The notes beneath the pieces were generated by a model. It was not told the DNA's origin, did no database searches, and worked only from the letters and a program-made list of their open reading frames with translations. This document shows, piece after piece, positions 25,172 to 38,452 of a DNA stretch of 64,000 nt (the stretch's first letter is position 1; each line of letters starts with the position of its first letter). The stretch lies in NCBI RefSeq assembly GCF_014898055.3, contig NW_023601433.1, positions 68,024,767 to 68,088,766 of the forward strand, given 5' to 3'. The position numbers and the translations under genes are program-made. The DNA is from Talpa occidentalis (taxonomy: Eukaryota; Chordata; Mammalia; Eulipotyphla; Talpidae).

Positions 25172-25592
25172 TGTAAGGGCAGGACTGGCCACAGTGCAGG
25201 TTTTCTGATTCCATGCAGACCGGGTAAAGGAGGAGTCAGAGTCCTTAGTGGGTTTTTGCAGGTCTTTTATTGGGGTTCACCAGGCATATGGCAGGCAGGG
25301 GTGCTGGCTGGGAGGCTGGCAGGCCTCCCAGCCCCCAGCAAGTCTTTACTCTATCTGGGCTCTCTGGCGTTCGTTCTGCTGCTTCTCGGCTTCTGCTTCG
25401 GCTTCTGCTGCTGCTGCTGGCGTCCCCGTGATGCCGCCCTTAAAAGCACAGTCTCAGCTCAGCTGAATCCCATCTACCTATGCCCACACCCTACTCCAGG
25501 TGCCCGCCATCAGGCATGCATTCAGGACAAGGATCCATCATCTATCCTGATGGCGGAAGGGCAGAAAAGCCTGATATTTTCTTTACCCTACA
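25172..25592 (-). repeat. Solo LTR of the same ERV family, minus orientation
   Basis: 421 bp with target duplication CTGGC (25167-25171 and 25593-25597). In sense it runs TGTAGGGTAAAG to CCTTACAG-type ends, with the CTTTTAAGGG motif and an AATAAA-type signal. Sequence is close to the provirus LTRs. Confidence 0.9.
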
Positions 25593-25597
25593 CTGGC

Positions 25598-28500
25598 CCT
25601 CTGTATGCTGGCAGGTCAGGCTCTCTCTTTCTCATCTGTGTTCACTCTGAATGGGCAACCGCGGCCTCACCTTCCTTTCTCCTGGAAGGAGGTTCTTGAC
25701 TTCTGCCCTTCTGCGTTTTCCCTCTAGCTCGCTGCCCTTCCTCATTGCTGGGCATCTGAGGCACCACATCGGGAAAACTCATTCCCTGCCCACCTTGTTC
25801 TGCTGCCTCAGCTCCTTCGTGGAAGCAGGTGGCCTCCACATGATGAATCCATTAAAAGGGAAAAAAAAAAATTCCTGGTCATTACATCAGCTTATTAAAG
25901 TCAGAGTCCTTGTTCTAGTTAAGTATATTCCAAACTACATGGAGGAGTTTCACGTGTGGAAAGTAATTTCAGCAATTGTCAGAGGCAGAGATTGGAAAAG
26001 TTAAGTCTCCGGATAAATTAACCAGCTAGGGGAGGAATAACTCTTGCTTTGTGCATGGGCAAAAGTGTTTTCTCTTCCAGAAGTGGGGGCAGTCCTGCGG
26101 TGGAAGTAGATGCAGGCGCAGCTGCTAAAAGACCTGACTCTCCCACAGAGGGGCCTGGCATCCTACTGAGCTGCTCTGGGGAGAAGGCATGCGTGGAATC
26201 ACGACAACTGGTTAACTAAGGAAGCAACAACTCAGCGGTCAGAGGTGGGGGTTGTGGTCACTGGGTGTGATCACTGATTACATTTGGCAGCAGAGATGTC
26301 TGCAAGGGACTTCAGGGCGAAGAAAGCACACTTCTTCACATGGGCTTCAACTTAAATTAACTCCAAAGACTTTTGGTTTATTAGTATCACTTCCCTGGGG
26401 CCAGTTTGACCAAAAAAGAATATGGAATGAGAGTGAAAGTGGAAGTGAAGAGAGAGAGGAAGAGAGAGTGGGGATAAAAGACTCAGACATTTGTAAAGTA
26501 AATGAAAAATTACTTGGTGAAATGAGACCAGGCTTCCAGATCTCTGACTGCCGCTGGGAAATGCCAGTTTGTACCAGGTCGTTTAGGTTGTTAAATCAAC
26601 TGTCACTGGATAGTAAAGAAAGAGCCGTTTAAATTTTGGCAGCTTAATAGACTTTTTAGAAACCTCTTTTGCCAAGGTTGATTTTAACATAAATCTTGAG
26701 CAAGCATAACATGTAAAACACCACTCAGGGCCATTACAGTTATGTTAAGGTTTTATTTTCTCCCGCCAGCGGGATTTCTCTCTCCACGGGTACATGTGCT
26801 TGCCAAAACCATATAAAAAGCATTCATGGAGAAAAGTTTCCAGTGCCAGCAGCCAATCCAGTCCTTTTCCAAATTTGAAGTATAACACGGGGCGCCTGGC
26901 GAAGGGTAGGAAATAGATGTTACCATGATGCTGAGTGAGAGGAGCTGGAAGGAAGATAAGAGCCTTCAGGGGTGGAAGTTTCCTGGGAGTGAAGGATACA
27001 GACCCTCCAGTTCTTGACAGCTAACGCAGAAAAGCAAAGTTTGTAGTGTTTTTCAGTGACATTTATCTTCTCCAGCGTAAGGAGTTGGTTTCTGCCAACA
27101 GGGATGAGCTGCTGAAAAACCCAGCCCAGCCCAATCCTGTAGTTCACAGCAACCAAAATGTATTTTTTGCACTTTTCACACAAATTTATGTGAACACAAG
27201 CCATCGTCCTCTCCCCTCTCTCGTTTTAAAATTAGGAAGTATAGATAAAGGCCACTGGAAGAAAATTAAATTATTAGTAAGCAATAGCTTTCCGAAACTT
27301 AACATCATAGACACAAACCCTTCCGATGGCATTCAGAGTAACACAAAACTGACTTGAGCCGACAGTTATATTTTTATATTGTGACATGGGTCACACATTC
27401 GGGTCCATCAAGATAGATAAGGATTCTGAAGTCCCCTGTGATTAGCCTGCCCGAGAAAGTCTTTGTTTAGCGCATGGCAGTGTTCACAGGACAATGGGCG
27501 GCGAGTGATATATGCAAATGTGTCCTTTTCCCATTACGGAAAGTGACCTTTATCATTTGATTGGAATAGCAACATCAGTTGCTGGGATAATATGACTTAT
27601 TGGCCTAAAGGGAGGGAGCATGTTCTCCTAGCAAGATTTAAATACTAGAAATTAGATGTGTCAAACTCTAACCTTCATTATAGAGCTAGGATTCTTGGGT
27701 GAAGCTAGAGAAAACTTCATACTCGTGGGTCTTCGTAGCTGGCTTTGGAAATCAGGGGAAACCACATTTCCCGGGAGCATTATGATCCCTTATTAAGTGT
27801 TTCACATCAAAGTCAGAAGAGATGATTGAAATAATATCGGAACTGATCTGATCCACACAAAGGGGATTATTCTGATTATTCTAAACCCCGGTGCTATAGG
27901 CTGATTCAAGCCAGAATCAAAGACTTGTCAATAAAAATCATTACTAAATGGAACTATTGTTTATTGGCAAAACAATCCCAATGGAGCCAAATAATGAAAA
28001 CACATTACAGAGCAAACTGCTCTCTGTAGCCAACCCCAAGTCCTTTTGGAAGTCAATACTTCCCCTCACTGCAGGACAATGGGTTTCAGATTGACTAGTT
28101 GCTTTTCTAGTCATTTGTTTTATTTGCCCTATGATAACACTTGACATTTTAAAAATGCCTTCGAATAACTTGACCAGTTTCTCCAAGTTAATATGTATTA
28201 AAAATTTGGGGAGGCAGTGGGGGATGTGGGGAGACAGACTAATTTAAAGACACAGAGAAATGCCAGCAGTGCAGACAAGTGCCTTACAGTCATTGGCAAA
28301 GGAATTGGAGATATTTCTTCAGTGAGATTTCAAAGGACAAACATTAAAATAGTGCTATTACTTAAAGGGAGAAAGCACCAGCTGTTGTTAGAAATAAGAG
28401 ACGCCAGACACATTTCATTGTGTGTGTGTGTTTTTAAGTATAGACCAGGTTTGGGACTGTGTGAACATTTACACAGGTTACACTTACTGTTTTACAGCTC

Positions 28501-31500
28501 TGCTAAAGAAGGTGATGTCATCTGCTTACAATAATGTTCTGTGTGAAAGAAGTATTTGGCTGGATTTCCCATCCTTAGAGTTAAATGGGGAGTGTTTAAT
28601 TGCTTAGAAAGTAATCCTATTATTGCAGATTTCATGCGTAATGAATTCCTTTTCCTAATTTGAGGAATTGTGAAGGGAAAGTGAGATTCTCTGCTAAGTT
28701 TATTTTTGAAAAAGCCCTTGACGGATATTGTAACATCTAAGCAGCCTTGTTCAGGAAGAGGATTTAGCAGCAGATTGAGGGACACCAGAGGGTGAGCATG
28801 TGAGACCCATGTGACAGTCATATGAGGTGATGTCTGCCTTTGGTTCTGAGCATGAAATCATCATAAAAACATGGCTTTTTAGAGAGCGAGCATAAATGCA
28901 CACTTTGTTTCATTAAAATCTCTCAGGTTTCTCATAGGAAGTTGAGAAAGGAAGCCTTTGTGGAAATGTCCCAGCCTTAGACATTTAATAGTAAATTTGC
29001 ACACCTACGAGCTATTTTGGGGAAAACAGGCCATGACTTTATATCAAAACTTCTGTCACGAGTGATGAGAGAAGGTGACTGGAGACAAAGGAGGACAGCT
29101 GAGTCAGGGGTCAGGGCTGAATCAGGGATTGTGGTAGGCCTGAGTTTCCACTACCCAGTGTAGGCATCAATCAACATTTGCTCTTTGGATGGATGACTGG
29201 ACAGATTGAGGAAAAGTTTTGTGATCACATAGGAAGGGCCGTCAGCACCTTTTCTTGCATGATCCCCCACCTCCCCAAATGCTTGGGAAACCGGGACTTC
29301 CGATTAAGTTAATTAATCCGTCCTAAATGAACCGCTTCATTTTCATTTCAAAAAAGTGTTCAAAGGCCTTAATGACATTCACACCACACAGACCAAACCG
29401 ACCATGATTTATGTGATTCTTTGGTGAGTCATCAAGCCCTTAAGGATATTGCGGTGCCCGGGCCTCATTTATCATCACGCAGTTCAGCAAAAGCTGTCTG
29501 AGAACTCTTGTTTTCAGATAACTTTGGTTCTTGATAAGTAGGAATTTATTTTACTTAAATTTTTATTCTTGCTTTTCGGTTATGAAACACACTATTATCT
29601 AATCTGTGCTTGAAAGTTTGACAAGGGAATTTTGCAGTAGAGGCCACCAGCTTGACCTTTGTTGATGGGTTTGACCTTTGCTAAGTGGGATTCTCCTCAC
29701 CGAGCTGCTGGAAGCTCTGAAAGTGAGAAGAATCAGCTGATATAAAAATACAAATGAAAAACCGAGGTCTGCATTTTGTGTAGTTGGCTTTCTCTTAGTG
29801 ACTTGACCATCTTTGCAGTTTAATGGGAATGACAATTTTTTTCTTATGCTTTTTAAACTTCTCATTGCTCTTAGTTTTTAAAATCTAATGAAACATCTGT
29901 GAATCATTTATCCAAGCATACAAGAAGTTGGGAATTATTCTCCTTTACCTACTCACCCCCATCCCTCTGTCTTCCCAAGACAGAGCACACCCTTTGCCAT
30001 GGGTCCCCTGAATCTCTATTCCACTAGAGCTTTCTTTCCCCTGAATTGCATTATCATAGATGATCTAGAGAACACTCTGACACAGAGTTTTCTTTGCACA
30101 TGTTTTCTCTGTAGGGAAAAACCGGGATGAAAGCTATTAGTCTGAGAGGAAGTTTCCGGGAAACTGTTGAGCAAGTAGCTAGATGATTATGAGACACGGT
30201 GAAGGTGCAGAAAAACATGTCTAACATGTTGTTTCAACACCTTTAGATCAAATCTAGTCCTAACAGAAAACCCATCAGAGCTCTGTGTATACCAGGTACT
30301 GCAAAGCTGTTTTCTGTCACCAGAGGTGAGAGTCTGTCACATCATCTGACTGGGAGAAAATTCTCATTGAAAGGTTGGTGTTCAGGGTGAACAGTCAGTA
30401 GGATTCCCTTCCTCTTTCTTTCCCCCAAAGCCTAGGCTCCCGAGGCAGGTCCATCCCTCCTATGAACTTACAAGCTTTTCCTCCTTGCTGCTTTCTATAA
30501 TTGCCAAATCAGATAGTGATTAGACATCACTGCATCAAAGGCATGGTCTGGTCTTGCTTAGTGACCTGTTTGCTCCTGCTACCTGGGAGCCTATCTTATT
30601 GTACCCACAAGTCAAATAATTACCCTAAACTGTGGACCTTTTCTTGGCATGTTAAAGTAGACATGGCTGACTGTGCTCTGAGACGTCTGATGAATATATA
30701 GGAAAGGGAGTTTGAAAGGAAAAATGACTGAGAGGGAAGGACAATTTTCTGGTCATTTGGTCCATAAACAAGAAGTGATGGAAACCATGGGTGAAGACAG
30801 GACATTGACATCGATTACAACTATACCACACCTAGGACATTACACTTGCCTAACTTGTTAGATGATTGTATGGACATGGATCCAATTATTTCCCCTAATT
30901 AATAAGCTAGGAATAGCTGATGAATACCCACCAAGCTGAGTGGCAAGGGGACATTAAAAAAAGCACGTTGCTGTGTGCTGAGTGCTAAAACTAGTGCATA
31001 ACATGTGCTATCTCAGTTCATCGCTAAAACCATCATGTGAGTTGCATAATATTATTCCCTTTCTGTAAACATGGGAACTAAAGCTCAGAAGGTTGCCCAG
31101 GGCCATTCTGCAGAGCCAGGACAGAAACTCAGATATAAATGATTTCCAAATCTAGTCTTTTCATGATGGGATATGAAAGAAGAACCCCAAGGCTTCCCAC
31201 TTCGAAGGGTAATGTGTGATAGGAAGGTACATATCTACCCACAAGAAGAGAACAGGGGTCCAAACCCTTAGTGTGATGGTCCCCAGGGGATGGTCATGCT
31301 TCATCTGTGCCTCTTGGCCTAAGTTCTGGCAAGATGCTACTACCACATGCGGGCCTATAATATTGCTCCAAAGTTCTTGGACTTTTGCATGATCAGTGTT
31401 TCACACAAAGCTTAACACATACTAGGAGCTCAATACAATTTAAGTGAGAGATTATGATGTAAATTCTGTATAATTTAATCCAAGAGGCCTGCCTTTTCCA

Positions 31501-32419
31501 TTCATCTGGAGATTTTGCTTCTTGGCAGTATTTTCTGTGTTAAGCTTGGGACACTTCCATTGACAACCCCCCATCCCCCCCCACAGTCTCCCCACACAGC
31601 CCTCTTTTTTCTTTTGCTCCTTGTTACAGCTGCTTCCTGCACAAACATCAGGGCTGCTGTTGACATCTGATTCACACATTTCAATTGTTTTTGCCCCTGT
31701 GAGAATTCTGGTTGGGGAATAGCTAATAAATGAAAATAAGTGAGGAAATAAAAAATGAGAAAGAAGAAGATGGGGGAAATGCTTCAACATCCTATTTTTC
31801 ACAAGTAAGGTTATAAATGCTGAATTGACATTCGCTGAGAGAATAATGAGGCAGAGAATCTAAATCTGGTACCACCACTGACCCTTGTGATTCAATTCAG
31901 CCACCAGAAGACCCAGTCAATAAACACCTGGGTATTACCTGACTTAAGACATCTGCTCTGAGGTGTTAAGAATGTGGAAGTGAGAATTTAACTCAATGTG
32001 AACCTACAACTTTCTCTGCAAACACGATGGCTTTAAAAGCTGCCACCATTACCCTGTTCGTTAACGCGCAGGCAGCAATATCTAGAGCACGGCCTCCATG
32101 AGAAAGGAGAAGGAACTGTGTCCTTAATAACTTAGGGGATCTTTCCATACCTGTGTTAGTTGTGAGTGTCCTTTGAGGAACGCCTGACCATTTCCCCCAC
32201 CCCAGAGAAGGCTCAGAGAAACCAAACATTTGATCAGCCTGGAACTACTTGTGGTACCCCCTCTGGGAGGGGACTTTAGTGAATGTAGGTAAAAAGAGGC
32301 CACCCAGGGAACTTCATCTCCCTTACTTAGGTGGGGGCCTCCACTCTGATGCTATTTTAGAGGGATGGTGAGTACTCCAAGTGAGCACGAGGAAAATTCT
32401 GCAAGTCAAAAGATTTTCC
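25598..32419. other. Intergenic, mostly unique sequence, no gene seen
   Basis: Remarkably few repeats over about 7 kb (one MIR at 30970-31165). This is the best place to look for conserved non-coding elements, for example 27480-27620 and 29290-29470. Confidence 0.5.
30970..31165 (-). repeat. MIR
   Basis: GAGTGCTAAAACTAGTGCAT, TATTATTCCCTTTCTG, then GGAACTAAAGCTCAGAAGG and AGAGCCAGGACAGAAACTC. Confidence 0.6.
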
Positions 32420-33007
32420 CTCAATTTCAACACCATCATTCTTTTAAAGAGTTATGGTTGAGTTTGCATTTTATATTTGTAAAAGTTCAAGAGCATATAG
32501 AAGGTAAAGGTAGCCCCTCTCCCATCTCTTTAACCAAGTTCTATAGCCCTCGCAGCGGCAATCACTGAAGCTGGTTTTTGGTGTTTTCCCAAAGGATTAC
32601 TCTATATATCTTCAAGCACATCTGTCTATTTGTCTACATTAGCGCTTTCATCACAGATCTTTATATAGGGAGCTATAGGTATGGATTATATTTAAAACAC
32701 AAATGGACTTACCCTTGCACACTATTGAATACTGTGTTTTATTTTGTTTTCTCATTTTTCAGTTTTTCTTGAACAGATCACTCCAAAATCGGCAATTTTG
32801 AATATTTTTATTCTTTTAAAGTGTTGAGTAGTATTCTCTTTCTGGGATAAGCTCTCATTTATTTAACGGTGCCCTCTACCAGACATTTGTTTTCCATTTT
32901 TGCTAATATAGTGTTTCAATGAATGTCCAGACATTATTTCATATATGTTTGAGTACTTCTGTGGGATAAATTCCTTAAGAGGAATAGACAAGTCAAAAAG
33001 TAAGTTT

Positions 33008-33291
33008 TTTTTTAAAAGATTTATGTATGTATGTATGTATGTATTTATTTATTTATACAAGCACTGGGTACAGTCAGAAGCACAGGAGGGTGAGAGAATT
33101 CACCAGAGCTAGAGCGGAGAGCAGAACAGGCAAACTGATGAAATACACTGCTGAGGGGAGCAGTGGGCGGCAGGAGAGGTCTGCGCACCATGTGGGACCC
33201 TTGCCTGGCAGCCGGGGAGCGAACCAGCACTGCAGAGGCTGCAGGCAGCTTCGCAACCCAACGCTCAACCGCTGCACCACTGGGGAGGCCC
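33008..33291 (-). mobile_element. tRNA-like SINE subfamily A inserted into the tail of another SINE
   Basis: Full-length A copy with an (ATGT)n/(ATTT)n tail. It sits in the A-rich tail of the B copy at 33301-33577: the outer target duplication of the B copy (CAAAAAGTAAGTTT at 32994 and CAAAGAGTAGGTTC at 33578) encloses both. Confidence 0.88.
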
Positions 33292-33300
33292 AAGTTTTTT

Positions 33301-33577
33301 TTTTTATAAGATTTATTTATGCACCCAAGAGCTGGGGTGCAGGTCAGAGGTGTGGCAGGAGCAGGAGGGGTGCAGTGAGAGGATTTGCCAGAGACAGAGT
33401 GGGGAGCAGAACAGGTAGATCTACTGAAATACACTGCTGAGGGGAGCAGCGGGCTAGACAGGAGAGGTCTGCTGCGCCATGTGGGTAGCTCCCTGGCCGG
33501 GGACTGAACCTGTCGCTGTATTGGCTGCCGATAGCTTCAGAGTCAGAGACTCAACCCCATGCACCACCAGGGAGACC
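33301..33577 (-). mobile_element. tRNA-like SINE subfamily B (host of the nested SINE)
   Basis: Full-length copy with head at 33577. It has the GTATGCAT-type tail replaced by GTGCATAAATAAATC, and B-type CGCAGCAGACC. It is interrupted in its tail by the A copy at 33008-33291. Confidence 0.88.
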
Positions 33578-34114
33578 CAAAGAGTAGGTTCTAATTTTAT
33601 CATCTCAGATACAGGCACATGGGGTGTGCTACCCACCTCATTCAGCACCATGTCTTCCTATGGCTCTAACTCTGCACTTGGCCACGAGAAACCAATTGAA
33701 AGTGCTATGCTGTCCCAATCCTCTCCAGCTATTGTTTTTATTCTTTCAGCAAACAGTCCCTTCTTACTTTCTCCCATCCTAAGGTACATGTTCCTTTGGG
33801 TCGCAAACCAGAGAATACCAGTTCCTCCTGGTAGCCTTCTGTCCTCAAGAGATGGACACGTCTTCTTATATGTACCCCCAGCATCCATGCTTTCACACTC
33901 TAGCAGAGAACACACAGAAAACCAAACATGGATTTGCAAACCCAAAACACATGAAAAAAATTAAAGACCATCAGTGTGAATGTACTTAATGCTCCTACAC
34001 CGAAAAACTTAAAAATGGGTAAGATGGTAAATTTTATGTGTATTTCACTATGGCTTTTGGGCAAGGGAACAATTGGCACCCTCAAAATGAGCCTGGGATG
34101 ACAGCGTTGAGATA

Positions 34115-34625
34115 TTTTAGTGTATGTTATCTATTGTGGTATAACAAATCACCCCCAAATTTTGCAGCTTAAAATACTGAACAGTGCCTACTTCAGGGTT
34201 TCTGTGAAAAGGAATCCAGGAGCAGCTCAGCTGGGATCTCCTGTCTACAGGTCTCTCATGAAGTTGCAATTAACTTGTCAGCCCCAGAACTCACCTGCAG
34301 GCTCCACTGAGGGAGGACCTTACGGCTTCTGGCAGGCTGACGTCCTTGCTGTCTGTTGGTGATAATCAGTTCCTGGCCAAGTTGGCCTCGACACAGGTCA
34401 GCTGACAACATGACAGCTGGATTCCATCGAGTGCGCGAGCCAGCCAGCAAGTGAGTGAGAGAGATAGAAGCCAGAGCCGTTTTGTATCCTAATCTTGGAA
34501 GTGACATCTCGTTGTTTTGGCCATGTTCTAGTTGTTAGAAATGAGTCACGGTTCCAGCCTACACTTGAGGGGAGGGGATTGAACAGAGGCTTGAATGCCA
34601 GAAGGAGGGGTTCACTGGGGTCTGC
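34115..34625. repeat. Ancient dispersed LTR-like repeat
   Basis: Starts near TATCTATTGTGGTATAACAAATCACCCC and ends with GAAGTGACATCTCGTTG ... GAGGGGAGGGGATTGAAC. These strings recur in a well-known mammalian interspersed repeat; I cannot name the family with certainty. The central part shows CTGGCAGGCTGACG-type sequence. Confidence 0.55.
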
Positions 34626-34854
34626 CTGTCAGGCCTAGTAAAATAACTAGACTTATAAAATAAAGAAGAAAACTTCAGGGACTCCAGGCAATCAAGATGA
34701 GATAATTCTCAGTGCACCAGTACAATAGTATTCAAGAAAATTAAGGAATGTCTGAACAAGAAAAATGATATTCAGCCTTCATATACCAAGGCTATCAGAG
34801 CAGTTCTGAGCGTGCAGGTTTCTCTGCATAGGCACTTGGCCCAAGGTGTAGTGG

Positions 34855-35442
34855 GGATCTTCAGAGAAAGCAGAACCAATAAGATAGGTAGGAAGAGATT
34901 ACAAGGAAGTGGCTCACACAATTATGGAGGTTGAGAAGTCCCACGATCGGCAAGTGGGAGGCCCAGGAGAGCCAATGGAGTCATTCAGGTAGAGTCTGAA
35001 GGCCTGAGAACCAAGAGCCTTCAGGGCAGAAGACCAACGTTCTGCTCAAGATATCAGTCAGTCAGGGCTACTTTCTTCCTTTCTCTTCCTCTTTGTTCTA
35101 ACGAGGCCTAAAAGACTGGATGATGCTTATGCTCACCTGTGCTGGGGAAGGCCAGCTGCTTCACTGAGTCCAATGGTTCAAATGTCTAATTTTATCCTGA
35201 AACAACACAAATTATCCCCAAATTTGTAGCTCAAAATAGCAAACAATTACTACTTCTATACATTTTCTGTTACTTGAATTCTATATGGTATCAGGACCCC
35301 AATCTCTTATTTCCATTTACTTTATAATCTTCCAGTCCTTTATTTTCTCATTTGGAATCACACTGAAACAACTAGAGATAATATTTAGCCAAATACCGGG
35401 GCACGCTGTGATCCAGTGAAACTGACACATAAAATTAACCAT
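34855..35442. repeat. Ancient dispersed repeat (GAGAAAGCAGAACCAATA-type)
   Basis: Begins TCTTCAGAGAAAGCAGAACC, continues GTGGCTCACACAATTATGG, and ends CTGACACATAAAATTAACCA, landmarks of a common old mammalian repeat whose name I do not assign. Confidence 0.5.
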
Positions 35443-35444
35443 CA

Positions 35445-35660
35445 CAGCAGGGAGCAGCAAACCACAGCCATGAGCCAAATCTAACCTGCAGCTCGTTTCT
35501 GTAAATCCAATTGGATCATAGTCACATTCATTTATGTATTGTTTATGGCTGTTTTCACACTACAACGTCAGACTGAATATTTTTGACAGATATTCACAAA
35601 GTCTAACATATTTACTATCAGGCTTATTACTGAAAATCTTGGCTACTCTTGCACTAGGGA
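35445..35660. mobile_element. hAT (MER-type, Charlie-related) non-autonomous DNA transposon relic
   Basis: GCAGCAAACCACAGCCATGAG, CAGCTCGTTTCTGTAAATCC, GTATTGTTTATGGCTG and TTTACTATCAGGCTTATTAC track a widespread mammalian hAT consensus from memory. The terminal inverted repeats are eroded. Confidence 0.6.
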
Positions 35661-35899
35661 ATGTGCTTCATACAATAAGAGGTGATTGGGGAAACTGGCA
35701 AAAGGACTGATGTCGACTTCCCTATGCTTTGCAAAGCTAATGTGAAAATAAGGGTGAGATTATGTGTGTCAGAATAATAGATGTTATATATTCTGAACAA
35801 GTAGAAATAATGCAACTCAAAATGGGATGAGGAGAGGGGAAGTAGAATAAAACAACATATTGCTATGTACATATAATTATATATATTTCTAGATAGAAA

Positions 35900-37145
35900 G
35901 AGATTAAGTATTAAAAGGGGAGGTTAGAACACTATGAAAGTTATTGATACCAAGGCAATCAAGAGACTAAAAGTGCAAAACTTCCAAAATGCTCAAAGAA
36001 AATTTAAGATACGAACACACTAAATAGACACAGTAAACATGAAACACATAGACAAACTGTAACATAAGATATGAGAGAATTAAGACCAAACTTTTTGGTC
36101 ACAAAAATAAATGCAAGCTGAGGGGCTTTAACTTGCCAATTCAAATTGGCTTTAAAGTAAGGCACAACTCTGTGCTGTATAGAAGAGTCTCACCTAAAAA
36201 TGCAGTGATTCCAAAAGACAGAAAATAAAGGGCTGGAAGATTTATCAGGGAAATGGAAATAATAAGAGACTGGGGTCATGGTATCATAAAATTCAAGTAA
36301 CAGAAAAGTGTTAAATAAGACAGAAAATAACTTTATAATACTAATAGCCACATTTCAAAGTGATTACATAGCAGTTATAAATATCTATGAAACAAATAAT
36401 TTAGCAAACCCCTATACTAAACAGAAACTACAGGAAGTTCAAGGAGAAATAGATGCAACAACATCAAAAGCAAATGAGAGAATGACTATTCTCAGTACAG
36501 AGTAGCTTGGGTCGGGATAGGTCAGGTGGACAAAAAATTAAGTAAAGATATAAAAGATCTAAAGCATAAGGCAGATCCTTTGTATAAATATCAAACACCA
36601 CTCCCAGACAATAGAGTATATATTTTTTTCTTTTAAAATATACATCAATATTTCTGAAAGGTGATCATATATTAGGGCACAAAGAAAAAAACTGATAAGT
36701 TTCATCAAAGGGAAATATTACTATCAGCTTTTTAGTGCAATACAATAAAGTCAGAAGCTGAAAATCTAAAAACAAAAGGCATTTCCACCTAAAGTTTTAA
36801 AAAAATGTATTGAACAACTCCTGGGGTAAAAGAAAAACATAAAAACTATAAAATTTTTGAAAAATACTGAAATGAAAAGACTATAAATCAAGAGTATACA
36901 TGAAGCAAGGATAAACAGAAAACTCCCAGCTCTGAATACATAAGTAAATTAAAAAATGAAAATAAATGAATTAGATTTCTAATTCAAAAAATCCAGGGAA
37001 AAAAACAATAAAATAAATAAAAAGAAAACAAAAGGTCAAAGTGAAAATTGAGATTAAAAACAGAAAAAAGATCAAGCCCATGAATCAAAATTCTGCTTCT
37101 TTGGAAAAAAATGTACAAGACAGATGACTAGCTAATGTAATAAAG
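35900..37145 (+). mobile_element. Old L1/HAL1 ORF2 5'-half relic
   Basis: A-rich sense-strand sequence with degraded L1 endonuclease/RT-start landmarks: ATATTAGGGCACAAAG near 36670, CAATAAAGTCAGAAGCTGAA near 36743, AACAACTCCTGGGGTAAAAG near 36813, and TTCTGCTTCTTTGG near 37090. All frames are broken. Confidence 0.7.
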
Positions 37146-37289
37146 ATGTGATAACAGGAGGGGGAGACTTGAAGATGCCACACTTCTGATTGGAAGGTGG
37201 CAGGAGGGGCCACATGCACATCTGCATGCAGACTCTAGATGCTGGAAAAGGTATGGAATGGTTTTCCCGAGGTTTCCAAAAGGAACAGA

Positions 37290-37990
37290 GTCTTTCTCTT
37301 GGGTATATACCTGGGAGTGGAATTTCTGAGTCATATGGTAACTTACTTTTAATGATGAGGAACTTCCAGATTGTTTTCCCAAGTCGCTGCACTATTTGAC
37401 ATTTCTACCAGGGTTACAATTATAACCAGGGTTACAATTCCCCCACATCTTTGCCAATACTTATTTTTTTTTTAATTTATTATACAAGAACCGGGGTACA
37501 GGCCAGATGTGCGGGAGGGTGAGAGAATTCACCAGAGACAGAGTGGGGAACAGAACAGGCAGACTGACGAAATACACTGCTGGGGGGAGCAGCGGGCGAG
37601 ACAGGAGAGGTCTGCTGCGCCATGTGAGTTTCTCTCCAGCTGGCCAGGATCGAACCTGCGCTGCAGAGGCTTCGAAAGCTTCACAGTGCGGCGCTCAGCC
37701 GCCTGCGCCACCAGGGAGGCCCAACACTTATTATTGTCTATTTCTGATTACATTCACCCTAGTGGGTGTGATTTGTGGTTTTGACTTGCATTTCCCTAAT
37801 AACTAATGCTGTTCAGTGTCTTTCCAAGCGATTGATTACTTGTATTATCTTTTTTTGAGAAACATAAATAGAAATTCTTTCCTCATTTTAAAACTTGTCC
37901 CTTATTGAATTATAAAAGTTCTTTATGAATTCTGCATACAAGTCTCGTCTTTCCTTTGGAACATCTTTGTCTGATTGTTCCTTCTCCTCG
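37290..37990 (-). mobile_element. Old L1 ORF2 end / 3' UTR relic, split by a SINE
   Basis: The antisense landmarks GGGTATATACCTGGGAGTGG, GAGTCATATGGTAACTT, TGACTTGCATTTCCCTAATA and TTTGAGAAACATAAATAG are the common L1 3' region. The SINE at 37466-37720 lies between the two halves. Confidence 0.8.
37466..37720 (-). mobile_element. tRNA-like SINE subfamily B inside an L1 relic
   Basis: Head at 37720. Target duplication CCAATACTTATT / CCAACACTTATT (about 37453-37464 and 37721-37732). It splits an antisense L1 fragment that continues on both sides. Confidence 0.9.
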
Positions 37991-38452
37991 ACCCTCTTAG
38001 TGTCTGTGTAGTAGATAAAACAGGAACTTGTCCTAGTGTTCATGGACTGGCGTTATACAGAAGACCACATCACTTAACTTTCCTTTACTGGGGAGCAGGT
38101 CACTGTGCTTTTTGTGTGCTCTGTGCCAAAGTGGGTGGAGTGGGGTAGAGATTCAATAGTCTGTTTTCCAAACCACTGTCTGTTTTTATGCAGGCCATCC
38201 CAAAACTGCCAAACCATCAGATATTCAAAACTGATAAAACAGATACTAGTTTTTGACTTGATGTCTGTATCATTTACTAATAAAATAGTAAGGCAAAGCT
38301 CAGTTAATGAAGATTCCATTTTACTTTCACTTCTTCAAGGATCAGCTACAGATACTCTTAATACTTTTAATACTGAGTATTTAAAATTTGTTCGCAGAGA
38401 GAAACACAATGGAGAGAAAAACAAAGGCTTCACCTGTGAGTCATCAAAGTGC

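Larger units (their letters stand above)
32420..33640 (-). mobile_element. Old L1 3' end fragment, interrupted by two SINEs
   Basis: The antisense text around 32820-32990 (GTGTTGAGTAGTATTCTCTT ... TTTCAATGAATGTCCAGAC ... GTGGGATAAATTCC) matches the conserved L1M tail as I know it. It resumes after the SINE pair near 33590. Confidence 0.65.

Noticed and set aside
25163..25699. 178-codon plus-strand ORF
   Set aside because: Also antisense LTR sequence, with no conserved protein features.
33027..33440. 137-codon ORF and its antisense partner
   Set aside because: Entirely within two SINE copies.
1..38430. Exons of SPAG6, expected downstream in human
   Set aside because: No sequence resembling SPAG6 exons was recognised. 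The gene presumably lies outside the window.
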